A DNA stretch of 19,911 bases, from the NCBI RefSeq assembly GCF_000284415.1, contig NC_017059.1, forward strand, positions 3,097,659-3,117,569, in the 5' to 3' direction. Made by a program: the position numbers and the translations under genes. The DNA comes from Pararhodospirillum photometricum DSM 122 (GTDB lineage: Bacteria; Pseudomonadota; Alphaproteobacteria; Rhodospirillales; Rhodospirillaceae). Positions 1-6,690 of this stretch are shown piece by piece (the first letter of the stretch is position 1; the number at the start of each line of letters is the position of its first letter). The notes beneath the pieces are model-generated. The model was not told the DNA's origin. It worked only from the letters and a program-made list of their open reading frames with translations, and did not search any database.

Positions 1-25
1 CACTTTTCCCTGACAAACTCTAGCC

Positions 26-63
26 GATGAGGGGTCTGGGGAGGCAAGCCTCCCCAGCCTTTC
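26..63 (+). repeat. Dispersed palindromic repeat, copy 1 (terminator-like)
   Basis: A perfect 10-bp inverted repeat, CTGGGGAGGC (36-45) and GCCTCCCCAG (48-57), has a 2-base loop. It is preceded by GATGAGGGGT and followed by CCTTTC. The same block recurs at 3036-3081 on the - strand and, degenerated, at 1372-1412. All three copies lie at gene ends, so this one probably marks the 3' end of a gene left of the window. The repeat identity is seen directly; terminator function is inferred. Confidence 0.7.
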
Positions 64-79
64 TATCTATCTATCTATC
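62..79. repeat. TCTA tetranucleotide microsatellite
   Basis: Four and a half tandem TCTA units directly follow palindromic repeat copy 1 and lie about 55 bases before the hydrolase start codon. The tract is short, but such runs can change length by slippage. No function can be assigned; at most it could alter promoter spacing of the downstream gene. Confidence 0.6.
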
Positions 80-132
80 CATCATCCTCTCTTGGCGGAG
101 CCCCGAATGCCCTCCCTCGGACCTCGACCGGC

Positions 133-948
133 ATGACTGGGGCCGCATTGATCCTGGCCCTGGCCGGCGCCTATGGCGCGGTGGTGGCGGCCCTGGCCCT
201 CGGGCAACGCCGCTTGCAATACCGCCCGGGACCAGGCCCTATCCCCGACCCCGCCACCTTGGGCGAGCCCCGCTTGCAGGTCGTCGCCCGAGCGGCCGGG
301 CCGCGCTTGGCGTGGTATGCCCCGCCGCCCCCCGCGGGTCGTGTGGTTGTTTATTTCCATGGCAATGCGGGCACCGTGGTGGACCGCCTGGAGCGGGCCC
401 GCTTTTTTTTGGACGCGGGCTTGGGGGTGCTTCTGGTCGAATGGCCGGGCTTTGGCGGCGTTCCCGGCCGGCCCTCGGAGCCAAGCGTGCTGGCCGAGGC
501 CCGCGCCGCCGTCGCCTTCTTGCTGGCGCAGGGGATCGCGCCGGCTTCTTTGGTGTTTTATGGCGAAAGCCTGGGCTCGGGGGTGGCGGTGCGGTTGGCG
601 GCCGAGGGGCCGGCGCCGGGGGGGGTGATTCTGGATGGTGGTTTCACCAGCGCCCTTGCCGTGGCGCAAAAACGCTACCCCTGGATCCCTGTGGCGCTGT
701 TTATGCGCGATCGCTTCGATAATCTCGCGGTTGTGTCGCGGGTACGGGGGCCTTTTTTGATCTTGCACGGGGGCCGGGACGCGATCGTGCCCCTGGCCCA
801 CGCCGAAACCATGGCCCAGGCCGTGCGCGGGCCCGTTGAAACCTATTTTCCGCCGTCTGGAGGCCATGTAGATCTATACGATCACGGCGCGGGACCGGTG
901 GTCCTGCGTTTTCTCAGGCGCTGGGAGGCTGGTCTCCCGTCGGAATAG
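133..948 (+). CDS. Alpha/beta hydrolase, membrane-anchored, Bem46/ABHD13-like
   Basis: A 271-residue serine hydrolase of unknown substrate. Residues 3-22 form one hydrophobic segment, probably an N-terminal membrane anchor or uncleaved signal. The alpha/beta-hydrolase core follows. It has an oxyanion-hole motif FHGNAG (His76), a nucleophile elbow GESLGSG (Ser146), the acid in HGGRDAIVP (Asp216) and the catalytic histidine in GGHVDL (His245), so the triad is complete. Length and layout match the Bem46/ABHD13/ABHD17-like group, which includes thioesterase- and lipase-type enzymes; esterase or thioesterase activity is inferred. The ribosome site before ATG 133 is weak, but no other in-frame start keeps the anchor. 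The next gene starts 8 bases after the stop, so the two are probably co-transcribed. An 8-T run inside the gene (402-409) is in frame and leaves the fold intact. Confidence 0.85.
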   Translation: MTGAALILALAGAYGAVVAALALGQRRLQYRPGPGPIPDPATLGEPRLQVVARAAGPRLAWYAPPPPAGRVVVYFHGNAGTVVDRLERARFFLDAGLGVLLVEWPGFGGVPGRPSEPSVLAEARAAVAFLLAQGIAPASLVFYGESLGSGVAVRLAAEGPAPGGVILDGGFTSALAVAQKRYPWIPVALFMRDRFDNLAVVSRVRGPFLILHGGRDAIVPLAHAETMAQAVRGPVETYFPPSGGHVDLYDHGAGPVVLRFLRRWEAGLPSE

Positions 949-956
949 GGACGCTC

Positions 957-1358
957 ATGCCGCTGGAAATGCGTCGCCTTGTTTTTCGCGACAGCGAAAT
1001 GGAAGAGGCCATCACCCTGACCGTGCGCGCCGAAGCGCTTCGGTTGGCTGCCGAGGCCGATCGGAGTGGCTTTTCCAAAGTCTCTTTGCCCGATGCCAAG
1101 GAAAAAGTGCTCTCGGTGTTCGTGACCAGCGACGACCCCCTGGAACTGGTGGCGACGTTGGTTGCTCCATCGGGCCGTCGCACGACCCGTTTCTTTCCCA
1201 ATGCCGAATTGATTTATGTTCTTATTGCCTACTGCAAGGTCCTCAAAATCCCCGTGGCCCGCTCTGCCGGCAAATCACTGCACCGCTGCAAGGGCGGGGT
1301 GGCCCTCGACCTGATCTTGCGCACGTGGGACGCCCCGGAGCCGGCCAAAAAAACCTGA
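957..1358 (+). CDS. Conserved hypothetical protein, 133 aa
   Basis: A small soluble protein with no signal peptide or membrane segment. Its first third is charged and probably helical (RAEALRLAAEADRSGF). A strand-rich middle follows (KVLSVFVTSDDPLELVATLVAP), then a conserved-looking C-terminal part with FFPNAELIYVLIAYCK and SLHRCKGG. I do not recognise the family. It lies 8 bases after the hydrolase stop with a GGGACG-type ribosome site, so the two probably form an operon. ATG 969 is a possible alternative start. Codon use matches its neighbours, which supports a real gene. No function can be assigned. Confidence 0.65.
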   Translation: MPLEMRRLVFRDSEMEEAITLTVRAEALRLAAEADRSGFSKVSLPDAKEKVLSVFVTSDDPLELVATLVAPSGRRTTRFFPNAELIYVLIAYCKVLKIPVARSAGKSLHRCKGGVALDLILRTWDAPEPAKKT

Positions 1359-1371
1359 CCTCCCAAAGCCC

Positions 1372-1412
1372 GAGGAGGGGGGGGAGGTCGCGGCTCCCCA
1401 GCCTTCCTTTTT
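1372..1412. terminator. Degenerate palindromic repeat copy 2 / convergent terminator
   Basis: This lies between the convergent stops at 1358 (+) and 1423 (-). GGGGAG (1381-1386) pairs with CTCCCC (1394-1399) around a 7-base loop. CAGCCTTCCTTTTT then follows on the + strand, so there is a T-run as in an intrinsic terminator. The flanks GAGGAGGGG and CCCCAGCCTTCC match copies 1 and 3 of the dispersed repeat, but the left arm has mutated to a G run. It probably ends transcription from the + side. Confidence 0.6.
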
Positions 1413-1422
1413 CCAAGCCCCC

Positions 1423-3021
1423 TCACGGCGTCATCCCGACGGCGCGAAAACTGGGCCCGCCAAAAGGCGACACGGTCCAGCCGGTCACGGATGTTCGGTG
1501 AGCTTGCATAAGAAGCGGCGCCGCCAGGGGAACCCAGGGGACCTGATCGCGCACCAGGGCCAGAGCATCGCGATAAATCCACACCCGCTCTTCCGGGTCC
1601 ACGCTCTGGCGGCCCCGGCGCAACAGGTCGTCAAAGGGCTTGTGGCACCAGCGGGCGACGTTGAAGCCGCCCACCGCCTCGCAGCCCAGCAGGCTCAGGA
1701 AGTCATCCGGGTCCCCGGTGTCGGTGCTCCAGGTCAGGAACAGGGCCTGGGCATCGCCGGCGCGGGCGCGCTTTAGGTAGTCACCCCAGTCAAGGGTTTC
1801 CACCGTGACCGAGAGGCCCAGGGCTTCCCAGGCCGCCTTGACCCAAAGGGCGGCGGCTTTGGGGTCGGGCAGGGACGCGCGGCGAACCGGCAGGGCCCAC
1901 AGCGTGATCGGCCCTATTGCCGGCAGGGCGGCCAACTCGGCTTTCAGGGTGTCGGAGGTGGCAAGGGTTGGGGGCGGTGCCTCGGGCAAGGGCCACTGGG
2001 CCGGGGGCAGGGCCCGGGTCAGGGGCACGCCTCGGCCGTTGAAGGGGCCGGCCACCAAAGCGACCGGGTCCAGGGCTTGGGCCAGGATCCGCCGCACGGC
2101 GAGGCTGTCAAAGGGCGGCTTTTCCGTGTTGAAGGCCAGAACGCTCAGGGCCAGCCCGGGCCCTTGGGGCAGGGCCACGCCCGGGGTGGTCCGCAAAGGC
2201 TCCAGGTCGGCAGGCGCCACGGCGTCGATCATGTGGCATTCGCCGGCCCGCAGTTTTTGCGCGCGCTGGCTGTCGTCGGGAACGATCTTGATCACCAGAG
2301 TCTCAAGGCCCGGCTTGCCCTCCCAATATCCAAGGTGGGCGTCAAAGCGCAGGGTATCGTCCGTGGCCTCGCGCAGGACATAGGGCCCCGTTCCCACCGG
2401 GAAGCGGTCCACGTCCTCTGGCGCTCCGGCCTTGAGGCGGGCTTGAGCATACTCGGCCGAGTGGATCCCGGCGAACTCCATGGCCAGGGCGGCGGGCAGG
2501 GGGGCCCAGGGGCGGGTCAGAGTCAGGCGCACCGTGCGGGCGTCCAGGGCCTCAATGCGCTCGATCAGGTCGCCCAGACCGAGCGCGGTATAGGTCTCGT
2601 AGGTGGCCCCGGACACCCGGTGGAAGGGGTGGTCGTCCTTGCCTTGGCGAGCCAGGGTCCACACCACGTCCTGGGCCTCCAGGGGGCGGGTCGGGGTGAA
2701 GCGGGCGGTGCTGTGGAAGCTGACGGTGGGGCGCAGGACAAAGGTGTAGGTTTTGCCGTCCTCCGACACCGTCCACCCCTCGGCCAGCCCGGGCTCGACG
2801 GTGGTGGTGCCCGGGCGAAAGCGGGTCAGGCCTTCGTACACCGTGCGGCCCACGGTATCGCGGGTGGCGGGGGCGGGGCTGAGGGCGGGGTTGAGGATCC
2901 GGGGGCCTTCGGCGAGACAGGCGACCAGGGGGCGGCTGGCCGGGGGGGCGGCCCAGGCCGGCGTGTTTGCCAAGGCCAGTCCGATCAGGAGGGTCGTGCG
3001 GATCCGTGCTCTTTGTTTCAT
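1423..3021 (-). CDS. Peptide-type ABC transporter substrate-binding protein (SBP family 5)
   Basis: A 532-residue periplasmic binding protein of the DppA/OppA/SapA superfamily (SBP_bac_5). The N-terminus is a typical Sec signal peptide: basic residues 2-8, hydrophobic core 10-19, and a cleavage site after AWA near residue 24. Family features are visible in order: the early GRTVYEGLTRF block, LAEGWTVSEDGKTYTF, the FHST..FTPTRPL.AQDVVWT segment, FPVGTGPYVL, and FNTEKPPFDSLAVRRILAQALD. Length is normal for the family. Ligand specificity cannot be read from sequence; di- or oligopeptides are most likely. No permease or ATPase gene is adjacent, so it is an orphan component. Its start is separated from the upstream - strand gene by a terminator-like repeat, so it probably has its own promoter within 3022-3036 or reads through from upstream. 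Confidence 0.88.
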   Translation of the reverse strand: MKQRARIRTTLLIGLALANTPAWAAPPASRPLVACLAEGPRILNPALSPAPATRDTVGRTVYEGLTRFRPGTTTVEPGLAEGWTVSEDGKTYTFVLRPTVSFHSTARFTPTRPLEAQDVVWTLARQGKDDHPFHRVSGATYETYTALGLGDLIERIEALDARTVRLTLTRPWAPLPAALAMEFAGIHSAEYAQARLKAGAPEDVDRFPVGTGPYVLREATDDTLRFDAHLGYWEGKPGLETLVIKIVPDDSQRAQKLRAGECHMIDAVAPADLEPLRTTPGVALPQGPGLALSVLAFNTEKPPFDSLAVRRILAQALDPVALVAGPFNGRGVPLTRALPPAQWPLPEAPPPTLATSDTLKAELAALPAIGPITLWALPVRRASLPDPKAAALWVKAAWEALGLSVTVETLDWGDYLKRARAGDAQALFLTWSTDTGDPDDFLSLLGCEAVGGFNVARWCHKPFDDLLRRGRQSVDPEERVWIYRDALALVRDQVPWVPLAAPLLMQAHRTSVTGWTVSPFGGPSFRAVGMTP

Positions 3022-3035
3022 GGCCTCGCTCGACG

Positions 3036-3081
3036 AAAAAAGGGAAGGCTGGGGAGGCGCGGCCTCCCCAGACCCCTCGTC
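3036..3081 (-). terminator. Dispersed palindromic repeat copy 3 / terminator on - strand
   Basis: Read on the - strand this is GACGAGGGGT, then CTGGGGAGGC and GCCTCCCCAG with a 3-base loop (arms 3062-3071 and 3049-3058), then CCTTCCCTTTTTT. A 10-bp GC-rich stem plus a T-run is a good intrinsic terminator for the gene remnant and small gene upstream on this strand. The block is nearly identical to copy 1, including flanks, in the same orientation relative to the T-rich side. It lies only 15 bases before the start codon of the binding-protein gene. Confidence 0.7.
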
Positions 3082-3101
3082 TTTTGGGGGCGGGGAAAGG
3101 T

Positions 3102-3173
3102 TTAGAACTGGTTTTTGGGGAAAATGCGCACGGCGATGCGGCGGTTGAGTTCCTGGTTGAGGGGGATGGCTTG
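3102..3173 (-). pseudogene. Remnant of an OmpA/MotB-type C-terminus
   Basis: On the - strand this stretch reads in frame as ...NQELNRRIAVRI... and ends at a TAA at 3104-3102. The NRRI.V pattern close to a C-terminus is typical of the end of the OmpA-like peptidoglycan-binding domain (usually GR..NRRVEI). Upstream, the frame passes through nine C (3184-3176 on this strand) and then into sequence with no resemblance, stopping at 3245. Only about 23 codons survive, directly after the stop of the small hypothetical gene and before the terminator repeat that probably belonged to it. The family link rests on a short motif and is tentative. Confidence 0.4.
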
Positions 3174-3186
3174 GCGGGGGGGGGAG

Positions 3187-3507
3187 TTAGCCGACCCGCT
3201 GCTCTTGCAGGCCGCATTCTTCATACAAGCGGTGGGCCCAATTCATGAGGCCCAGCAACTCCCGGTCTTCGGGGGTCTGCCCTCCCGAGGTCGTGCGATC
3301 GACCATGTCCAGGAAGTCGTACAATCCGTGCGGGCACGGGGCCCGCCCCGTATCCGCCACTTGCCGAAGCTGTTCGGCAATGCAGCGGGACATATGAATA
3401 TGATGGGCGAAATCGCCACACTCGGCGGATTGATCGGCACAAGCATAGGCCCCGATCATCCGAGAGAGCAACCATTGTACATGGCTGCTCGGGCCATTGC
3501 CATCCAT
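3187..3507 (-). CDS. Hypothetical protein, 106 aa
   Basis: A small soluble protein, probably mostly helical, with several Cys and His (ACADQSAEC, HHIHMSRC, APCPHG). I do not recognise the family, and the Cys/His spacing is not a standard zinc finger. ATG 3507 (MDGNGP) was chosen because GGAGGA lies 5 bases upstream on the - strand. An earlier in-frame ATG at 3549 would add 14 residues but lacks such a site. The product ends in LQEQRVG with a TAA immediately before a nine-C run, after which an OmpA-like C-terminal remnant begins. It is not clear whether the present C-terminus is native or was created by a rearrangement there. Confidence 0.6.
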   Translation of the reverse strand: MDGNGPSSHVQWLLSRMIGAYACADQSAECGDFAHHIHMSRCIAEQLRQVADTGRAPCPHGLYDFLDMVDRTTSGGQTPEDRELLGLMNWAHRLYEECGLQEQRVG

Positions 3508-3807
3508 GGGGGTCCTCCACTGGTCTTTAGGATGGGTCCGAGGGACCATCGGTGGATTATCGTGCCGGCCTTCTTGTTTATCGCCGACCCGGATCCCTTA
3601 CCAAATCTTTTAGACTCAGTCTTTGAACAGTTCCATGAAATTCGTCAGAACAAGGCCTTTTGAAACCAGAACGAGATCTTCCCTTGGGGGAGGTAGACGC
3701 TTTACGTGCAAAAGAAACACGCCCAGAGGGCCCCTCGGCGAGGAGAAGCCCTCAAGGCGTAGCCCCCTGCAAAAGACTCGAAACAAATTCACAACAAGAC
3801 GATGTGA
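3508..3807. other. Intergenic stretch, AT-richer than its surroundings
   Basis: This stretch lies between the start of the 106-residue gene and the stop of the 464-residue gene, both on the - strand. It is noticeably less GC-rich than the flanking genes, especially 3541-3680 and 3765-3807. The 5' leader and promoter of the 106-residue gene must lie in the left part, but no convincing -35/-10 pair was found. Short open frames on + have neither a ribosome site nor protein-like composition. No tRNA or convincing terminator was seen. Confidence 0.5.
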
Positions 3808-5202
3808 TTAAAACGAACGGATGTATACGCTGCGCAAACTGGCATCCAGAAGCTGGGTGGTTGCCAGGATCTTATCGACCTCCTCGCCCTTGACGGAACC
3901 CCGGCGCTTCATGTCGAGGAAGTTGGCGATCAGGCCGGCCACCGCCTTGAAGCCCGGCGGCTTTTGGAAGTTGCCCTCGAAGAAGGGCCGCCCCAAGTCC
4001 TTTTTGTTCCACAAGCCGTCGAGAATGCCAATGATCTCGGCAAAGGAGGGATTTTGCAGGGGATCAGCCTCGGGAGCACCGGTCAGCATGGGATTATCCA
4101 CGGACAGGCGCAGTGCCTTCGCCATCTCAACCGTCATGTATTCCATGTAGCGCGAGGCAAAGGTCTCGATCTGGTCCATGCGCTCCTTGCGCTCCAGCCC
4201 CTTCAACTGAGCGGTCTTGGCTGCCAGCCGCCCCATGACATCGACGAACTCGGGGGGGCGCTCCAAAAGAGCCTCAACATGGGTCCCGAAGACGTGCATC
4301 ACGATCGCGATGTCGGTCTCGAAACGCCGGCCTTTCAGACGTTGCTTGCCTTGCTTGAGGCGCTCCTGATTGACGCGTTCGGTGATATCGCGGGTCTCCC
4401 AATTGCCGATGACCCGGATATGCTCGGCCGAGGGCAAGGAGGTAACGTAGGGCCCAAGGTCGCTGTACTGCTCGACGACCACAAACGACTCAGCCAAGGC
4501 AATCAGAACCTCGGCGTCCCACTCGGTCACCTGGATGAACTCGCGGCCCATGCTCTTGCGCAGGGAGTGCAAGGCGTGAGGCTTGAGCAGGGCCAGGGCC
4601 TGGAGACGATCGAGGGGCAGGCCCACCAGAATTTGCCCGAACAAGGGCCCGAGCGCGCCTTTGAACACCTCCAGGCGCAGGGCATCCAGTTCGGCCAGCA
4701 CCCGCAGCTTGGGCAAGGTGTCGATGCCACCCAGGGCGTCCCCAATCTTTTCCAGTCCGCTTTCGTTGCCGGCAAACAGGTGCTGGGCGGTCAGGGCCAC
4801 CAGATTGGCCTCGATCTCTTTCATGCTCAGGCCACAGCAGGCGGTTTCCAGACCGTTCTTGCCGGGTGCGATGGCCTCGCCGTCCAGATCCTTGAGAAAA
4901 ATCATGCCGCCGTGCCACGCTTTTTGAAACACCTGCCACCCGCGCTCGGCACACTCCGGGCTGGTCAGGGCCTCGTCGGCGCTCAGGTCTTGAAGCAGCA
5001 GGGCGCTGCCGTCCATCAGGCGAGTTTCCAGAAAGGCCAAGCGTGGGAACAGGCGTTTCAAAGCCCGCTCCAGGCGTCGGCGGCGGGCGTGGGGGACGAG
5101 ATCGCCGATCTTGCGCCCGAGCCCGCGCAAGGGGCCGGGCAACGCGGCGATAATTTCCCCGTCCCCTAAGAGGTCGCCAATGATGGTCCGTCGTTCGTCC
5201 AT
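3808..5202 (-). CDS. Protein of unknown function, 464 aa
   Basis: A cytoplasmic-looking protein with no signal peptide or membrane segment, and leucine- and charge-rich throughout as in an all-helical fold. Visible landmarks are a basic N-terminal patch (HARRRRLERALKRLF, about residues 37-51), a double cysteine in LETACCGLSM (about 118-127), WDAEVLIALAESFVVVEQYSDLGPYV near residue 230, a lysine/arginine-rich stretch (RLKQGKQRLKGRRFETDIAI), MDQIETFASRYMEYM, and a C-terminal LDGLWNKKDLGRPFFEG segment. I recognise no family. The start ATG 5202 has GAGGCGGGA just upstream on the - strand. The gene is divergent from the isovaleryl-CoA dehydrogenase gene, sharing 264 bases of promoter region that holds a LiuR-like palindrome. 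That could mean co-regulation, but nothing in the protein supports a role in leucine breakdown. Confidence 0.8.
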   Translation of the reverse strand: MDERRTIIGDLLGDGEIIAALPGPLRGLGRKIGDLVPHARRRRLERALKRLFPRLAFLETRLMDGSALLLQDLSADEALTSPECAERGWQVFQKAWHGGMIFLKDLDGEAIAPGKNGLETACCGLSMKEIEANLVALTAQHLFAGNESGLEKIGDALGGIDTLPKLRVLAELDALRLEVFKGALGPLFGQILVGLPLDRLQALALLKPHALHSLRKSMGREFIQVTEWDAEVLIALAESFVVVEQYSDLGPYVTSLPSAEHIRVIGNWETRDITERVNQERLKQGKQRLKGRRFETDIAIVMHVFGTHVEALLERPPEFVDVMGRLAAKTAQLKGLERKERMDQIETFASRYMEYMTVEMAKALRLSVDNPMLTGAPEADPLQNPSFAEIIGILDGLWNKKDLGRPFFEGNFQKPPGFKAVAGLIANFLDMKRRGSVKGEEVDKILATTQLLDASLRSVYIRSF

Positions 5203-5339
5203 GATGGTCCCGCCTCAGATCGGAAGCGCGTACTGATACCGCGAAACCCCTGCGCCCGCGACCCCCAAATACCAACTGGCACGCTCTCAAAAATAGCACA
5301 GTTTCCCTGGTAATCGGTTAACGACCCCTCCCGGAAAAG

Positions 5340-5355
5340 TTTCCGTTTACGTAAA
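5340..5355 (+). promoter_or_regulatory. LiuR-like operator (candidate)
   Basis: TTTCCGTTTACGTAAA is an imperfect 16-base dyad, with 6 of 8 positions matching in each half. It resembles sites reported for LiuR, the MerR-family repressor of branched-chain amino-acid and leucine catabolism genes, which centre on TTTACGTNNACGTAAA-type sequence. It lies 112 bases before the start codon of the isovaleryl-CoA dehydrogenase gene, the classic first target of LiuR. The dyad is seen directly; the regulator is inferred from family knowledge recalled without a motif scan. Confidence 0.45.
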
Positions 5356-5363
5356 GGAGAGTG

Positions 5364-5392
5364 TTGACGCGTCCTGGCAGCGTCATTACGGT
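5364..5392 (+). promoter_or_regulatory. Candidate sigma-70-type promoter for isovaleryl-CoA dehydrogenase
   Basis: TTGACG (5364-5369) is followed after 17 bases by TACGGT (5387-5392). The -35 is good and the -10 weak (T, A and final T match). An inverted repeat GACGC (5366-5370) and GCGTC (5380-5384) lies across the -35 and spacer and could be a second protein-binding site. The start codon is 75 bases downstream of the -10. Confidence 0.35.
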
Positions 5393-5466
5393 ACCCAAAA
5401 CCCGGAACAACCGGGGCCGCCCTCCCCGCGCGAGGGCCGGCGCGTTCCTGTCCAGGGAGGGTCCCC

Positions 5467-6633
5467 GTGCTGTCGTATCCCAGCTTGAATTTCGACCTTG
5501 GCGAAACGGCCGAGATGCTGCGTGCCAGCGTGCGCGCCTTTGCCGCCGACGAGATTGCGCCGCGCGCCGCGGCCATCGACCACGACAACGAGTTTCCCGC
5601 CGACCTGTGGGGCAAGATGGGCGCCCTGGGCTTGCTGGGCCTCACGGTGGAAGAGGAGTGGGGCGGAGCCGGCATGGGCTACCTGGAGCACGTGGTCGCC
5701 ATGCAGGAGATCAGCCGGGCCTCGGCCAGTGTCGGCCTCAGCTATGGCGCGCACTCCAACTTGTGCGTCAACCAGATCCGGCGCCACGCCACGCCCGACC
5801 AGAAGGAGCGCTACCTTCCGGGCCTGATCGCTGGCACCAAAATCGGGGCGCTGGCCATGAGCGAGCCCGGCGCCGGCTCCGATGTGGTGTCGATGCGCAC
5901 CCGCGCCGTGCGCCAGGGCGACCGCTATATCCTCAACGGCACCAAGATGTGGATCACCAACGGCCCCGACGCCGATGTGATCGTGGTCTATGCCAAGACC
6001 GACCCCGAGGCCGGCTCACGCGGCATCACCGCCTTCTTGGTCGAAAAGGGCTTCAAAGGGTTCTCGACGGCGCAAAAGCTCGACAAGCTGGGCATGCGCG
6101 GCTCCAACACCGGCGAGTTGGTGTTCCAGGACTGCGAGGTGCCGGCCGAAAACGTGCTGGGCAGCCTCAACGGCGGCGTGCGGGTGCTGATGAGCGGCCT
6201 TGACTACGAGCGCCTTGTGCTCGCCGGCGGACCGCTTGGCATCATGGATGCCTGCCTCGACATCGTGGTGCCCTACGTCCACGAGCGCCAGCAGTTCGGC
6301 CAGCCCATCGGCACGTTCCAGCTTTTACAGGGCAAGCTGGCCGATATGTACACCATTCTCAACGCCAGCAAGGCCTACGTCTATGCCGTGGCCAAGGCCT
6401 GCGACCGCGGCGAGACCACCCGCAAGGATGCCGCCGGCGCCATTCTCTATACCGCCGAAAAAGCCACCTGGATGGCCCTGGAGGCAATCCAGTGCCTGGG
6501 CGGCAACGGCTACATCAACGACTACGCGACCGGTCGCCTGCTGCGCGACGCCAAGCTCTATGAGATCGGCGCCGGCACCAGCGAAATTCGCCGCATGCTG
6601 ATCGGACGCGAACTGTTTGCCGAGACCGCGTGA
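5467..6633 (+). CDS. liuA: Isovaleryl-CoA dehydrogenase
   Basis: An FAD-dependent acyl-CoA dehydrogenase (388 aa) that oxidises isovaleryl-CoA to 3-methylcrotonyl-CoA in leucine degradation. Domains run in the usual order: helical N-terminal domain (about 1-120), beta domain with [10 protein letters not shown] and KMWITNG (about 120-230), and a C-terminal helical domain. The subtype is decided by the catalytic base. Glu248 in [15 protein letters not shown] occupies the helix-G position used by isovaleryl-CoA dehydrogenases. The site that holds glutamate in medium-chain enzymes carries Ala here ([12 protein letters not shown]), exactly as in the isovaleryl type. [12 protein letters not shown] is also typical. 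Translation starts at GTG, 6 bases after GGGAGGG. The usual partners (methylcrotonyl-CoA carboxylase liuB/liuD and methylglutaconyl-CoA hydratase liuC) do not follow. An unrelated gene lies downstream after a hairpin. Confidence 0.93.
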   Translation: MLSYPSLNFDLGETAEMLRASVRAFAADEIAPRAAAIDHDNEFPADLWGKMGALGLLGLTVEEEWGGAGMGYLEHVVAMQEISRASASVGLSYGAHSNLCVNQIRRHATPDQKERYLPGLIAGTKIGALAMSEPGAGSDVVSMRTRAVRQGDRYILNGTKMWITNGPDADVIVVYAKTDPEAGSRGITAFLVEKGFKGFSTAQKLDKLGMRGSNTGELVFQDCEVPAENVLGSLNGGVRVLMSGLDYERLVLAGGPLGIMDACLDIVVPYVHERQQFGQPIGTFQLLQGKLADMYTILNASKAYVYAVAKACDRGETTRKDAAGAILYTAEKATWMALEAIQCLGGNGYINDYATGRLLRDAKLYEIGAGTSEIRRMLIGRELFAETA

Positions 6634-6649
6634 TACACCCCCGCCACGA

Positions 6650-6670
6650 CCGTCCCCGAAGGGGGGACGG
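6650..6670 (+). terminator. Hairpin after isovaleryl-CoA dehydrogenase gene
   Basis: CCGTCCCC (6650-6657) pairs with GGGGACGG (6663-6670) around a 5-base loop, 16 bases after the stop codon. There is no T-run, so it may be a weak or factor-assisted terminator or a 3' stabilising stem. The next gene begins 20 bases later, so partial read-through is likely. Confidence 0.5.
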
Positions 6671-6690
6671 CGAGACGGAAGAGAAAGACC

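Noticed and set aside
62..79. The TCTA repeat as a phase-variation switch
   Set aside because: It lies outside any reading frame, and 4.5 units is too short to argue for regular slippage.
2077..3105. A 342-codon open frame on + opposite the solute-binding protein
   Set aside because: The - strand frame is a complete family-5 binding protein with a signal peptide. The + frame is Gly/Gln/His-rich without recognisable motifs.
3660..3893. A 77-codon open frame on + in the AT-richer gap
   Set aside because: No ribosome site, no conserved features, and it runs into the 3' end of the opposing gene.
3964..5169. A 401-codon open frame on + opposite the 464-residue gene
   Set aside because: It has Gln/Gly/Leu/His-rich shadow composition and no ribosome site, while the - strand frame has a good start and normal protein composition.
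5203..5330. A - strand promoter for the 464-residue gene (TTAACC with TATTTT)
   Set aside because: The spacing is 20 bases and the matches are weak, so it was not listed as a feature.
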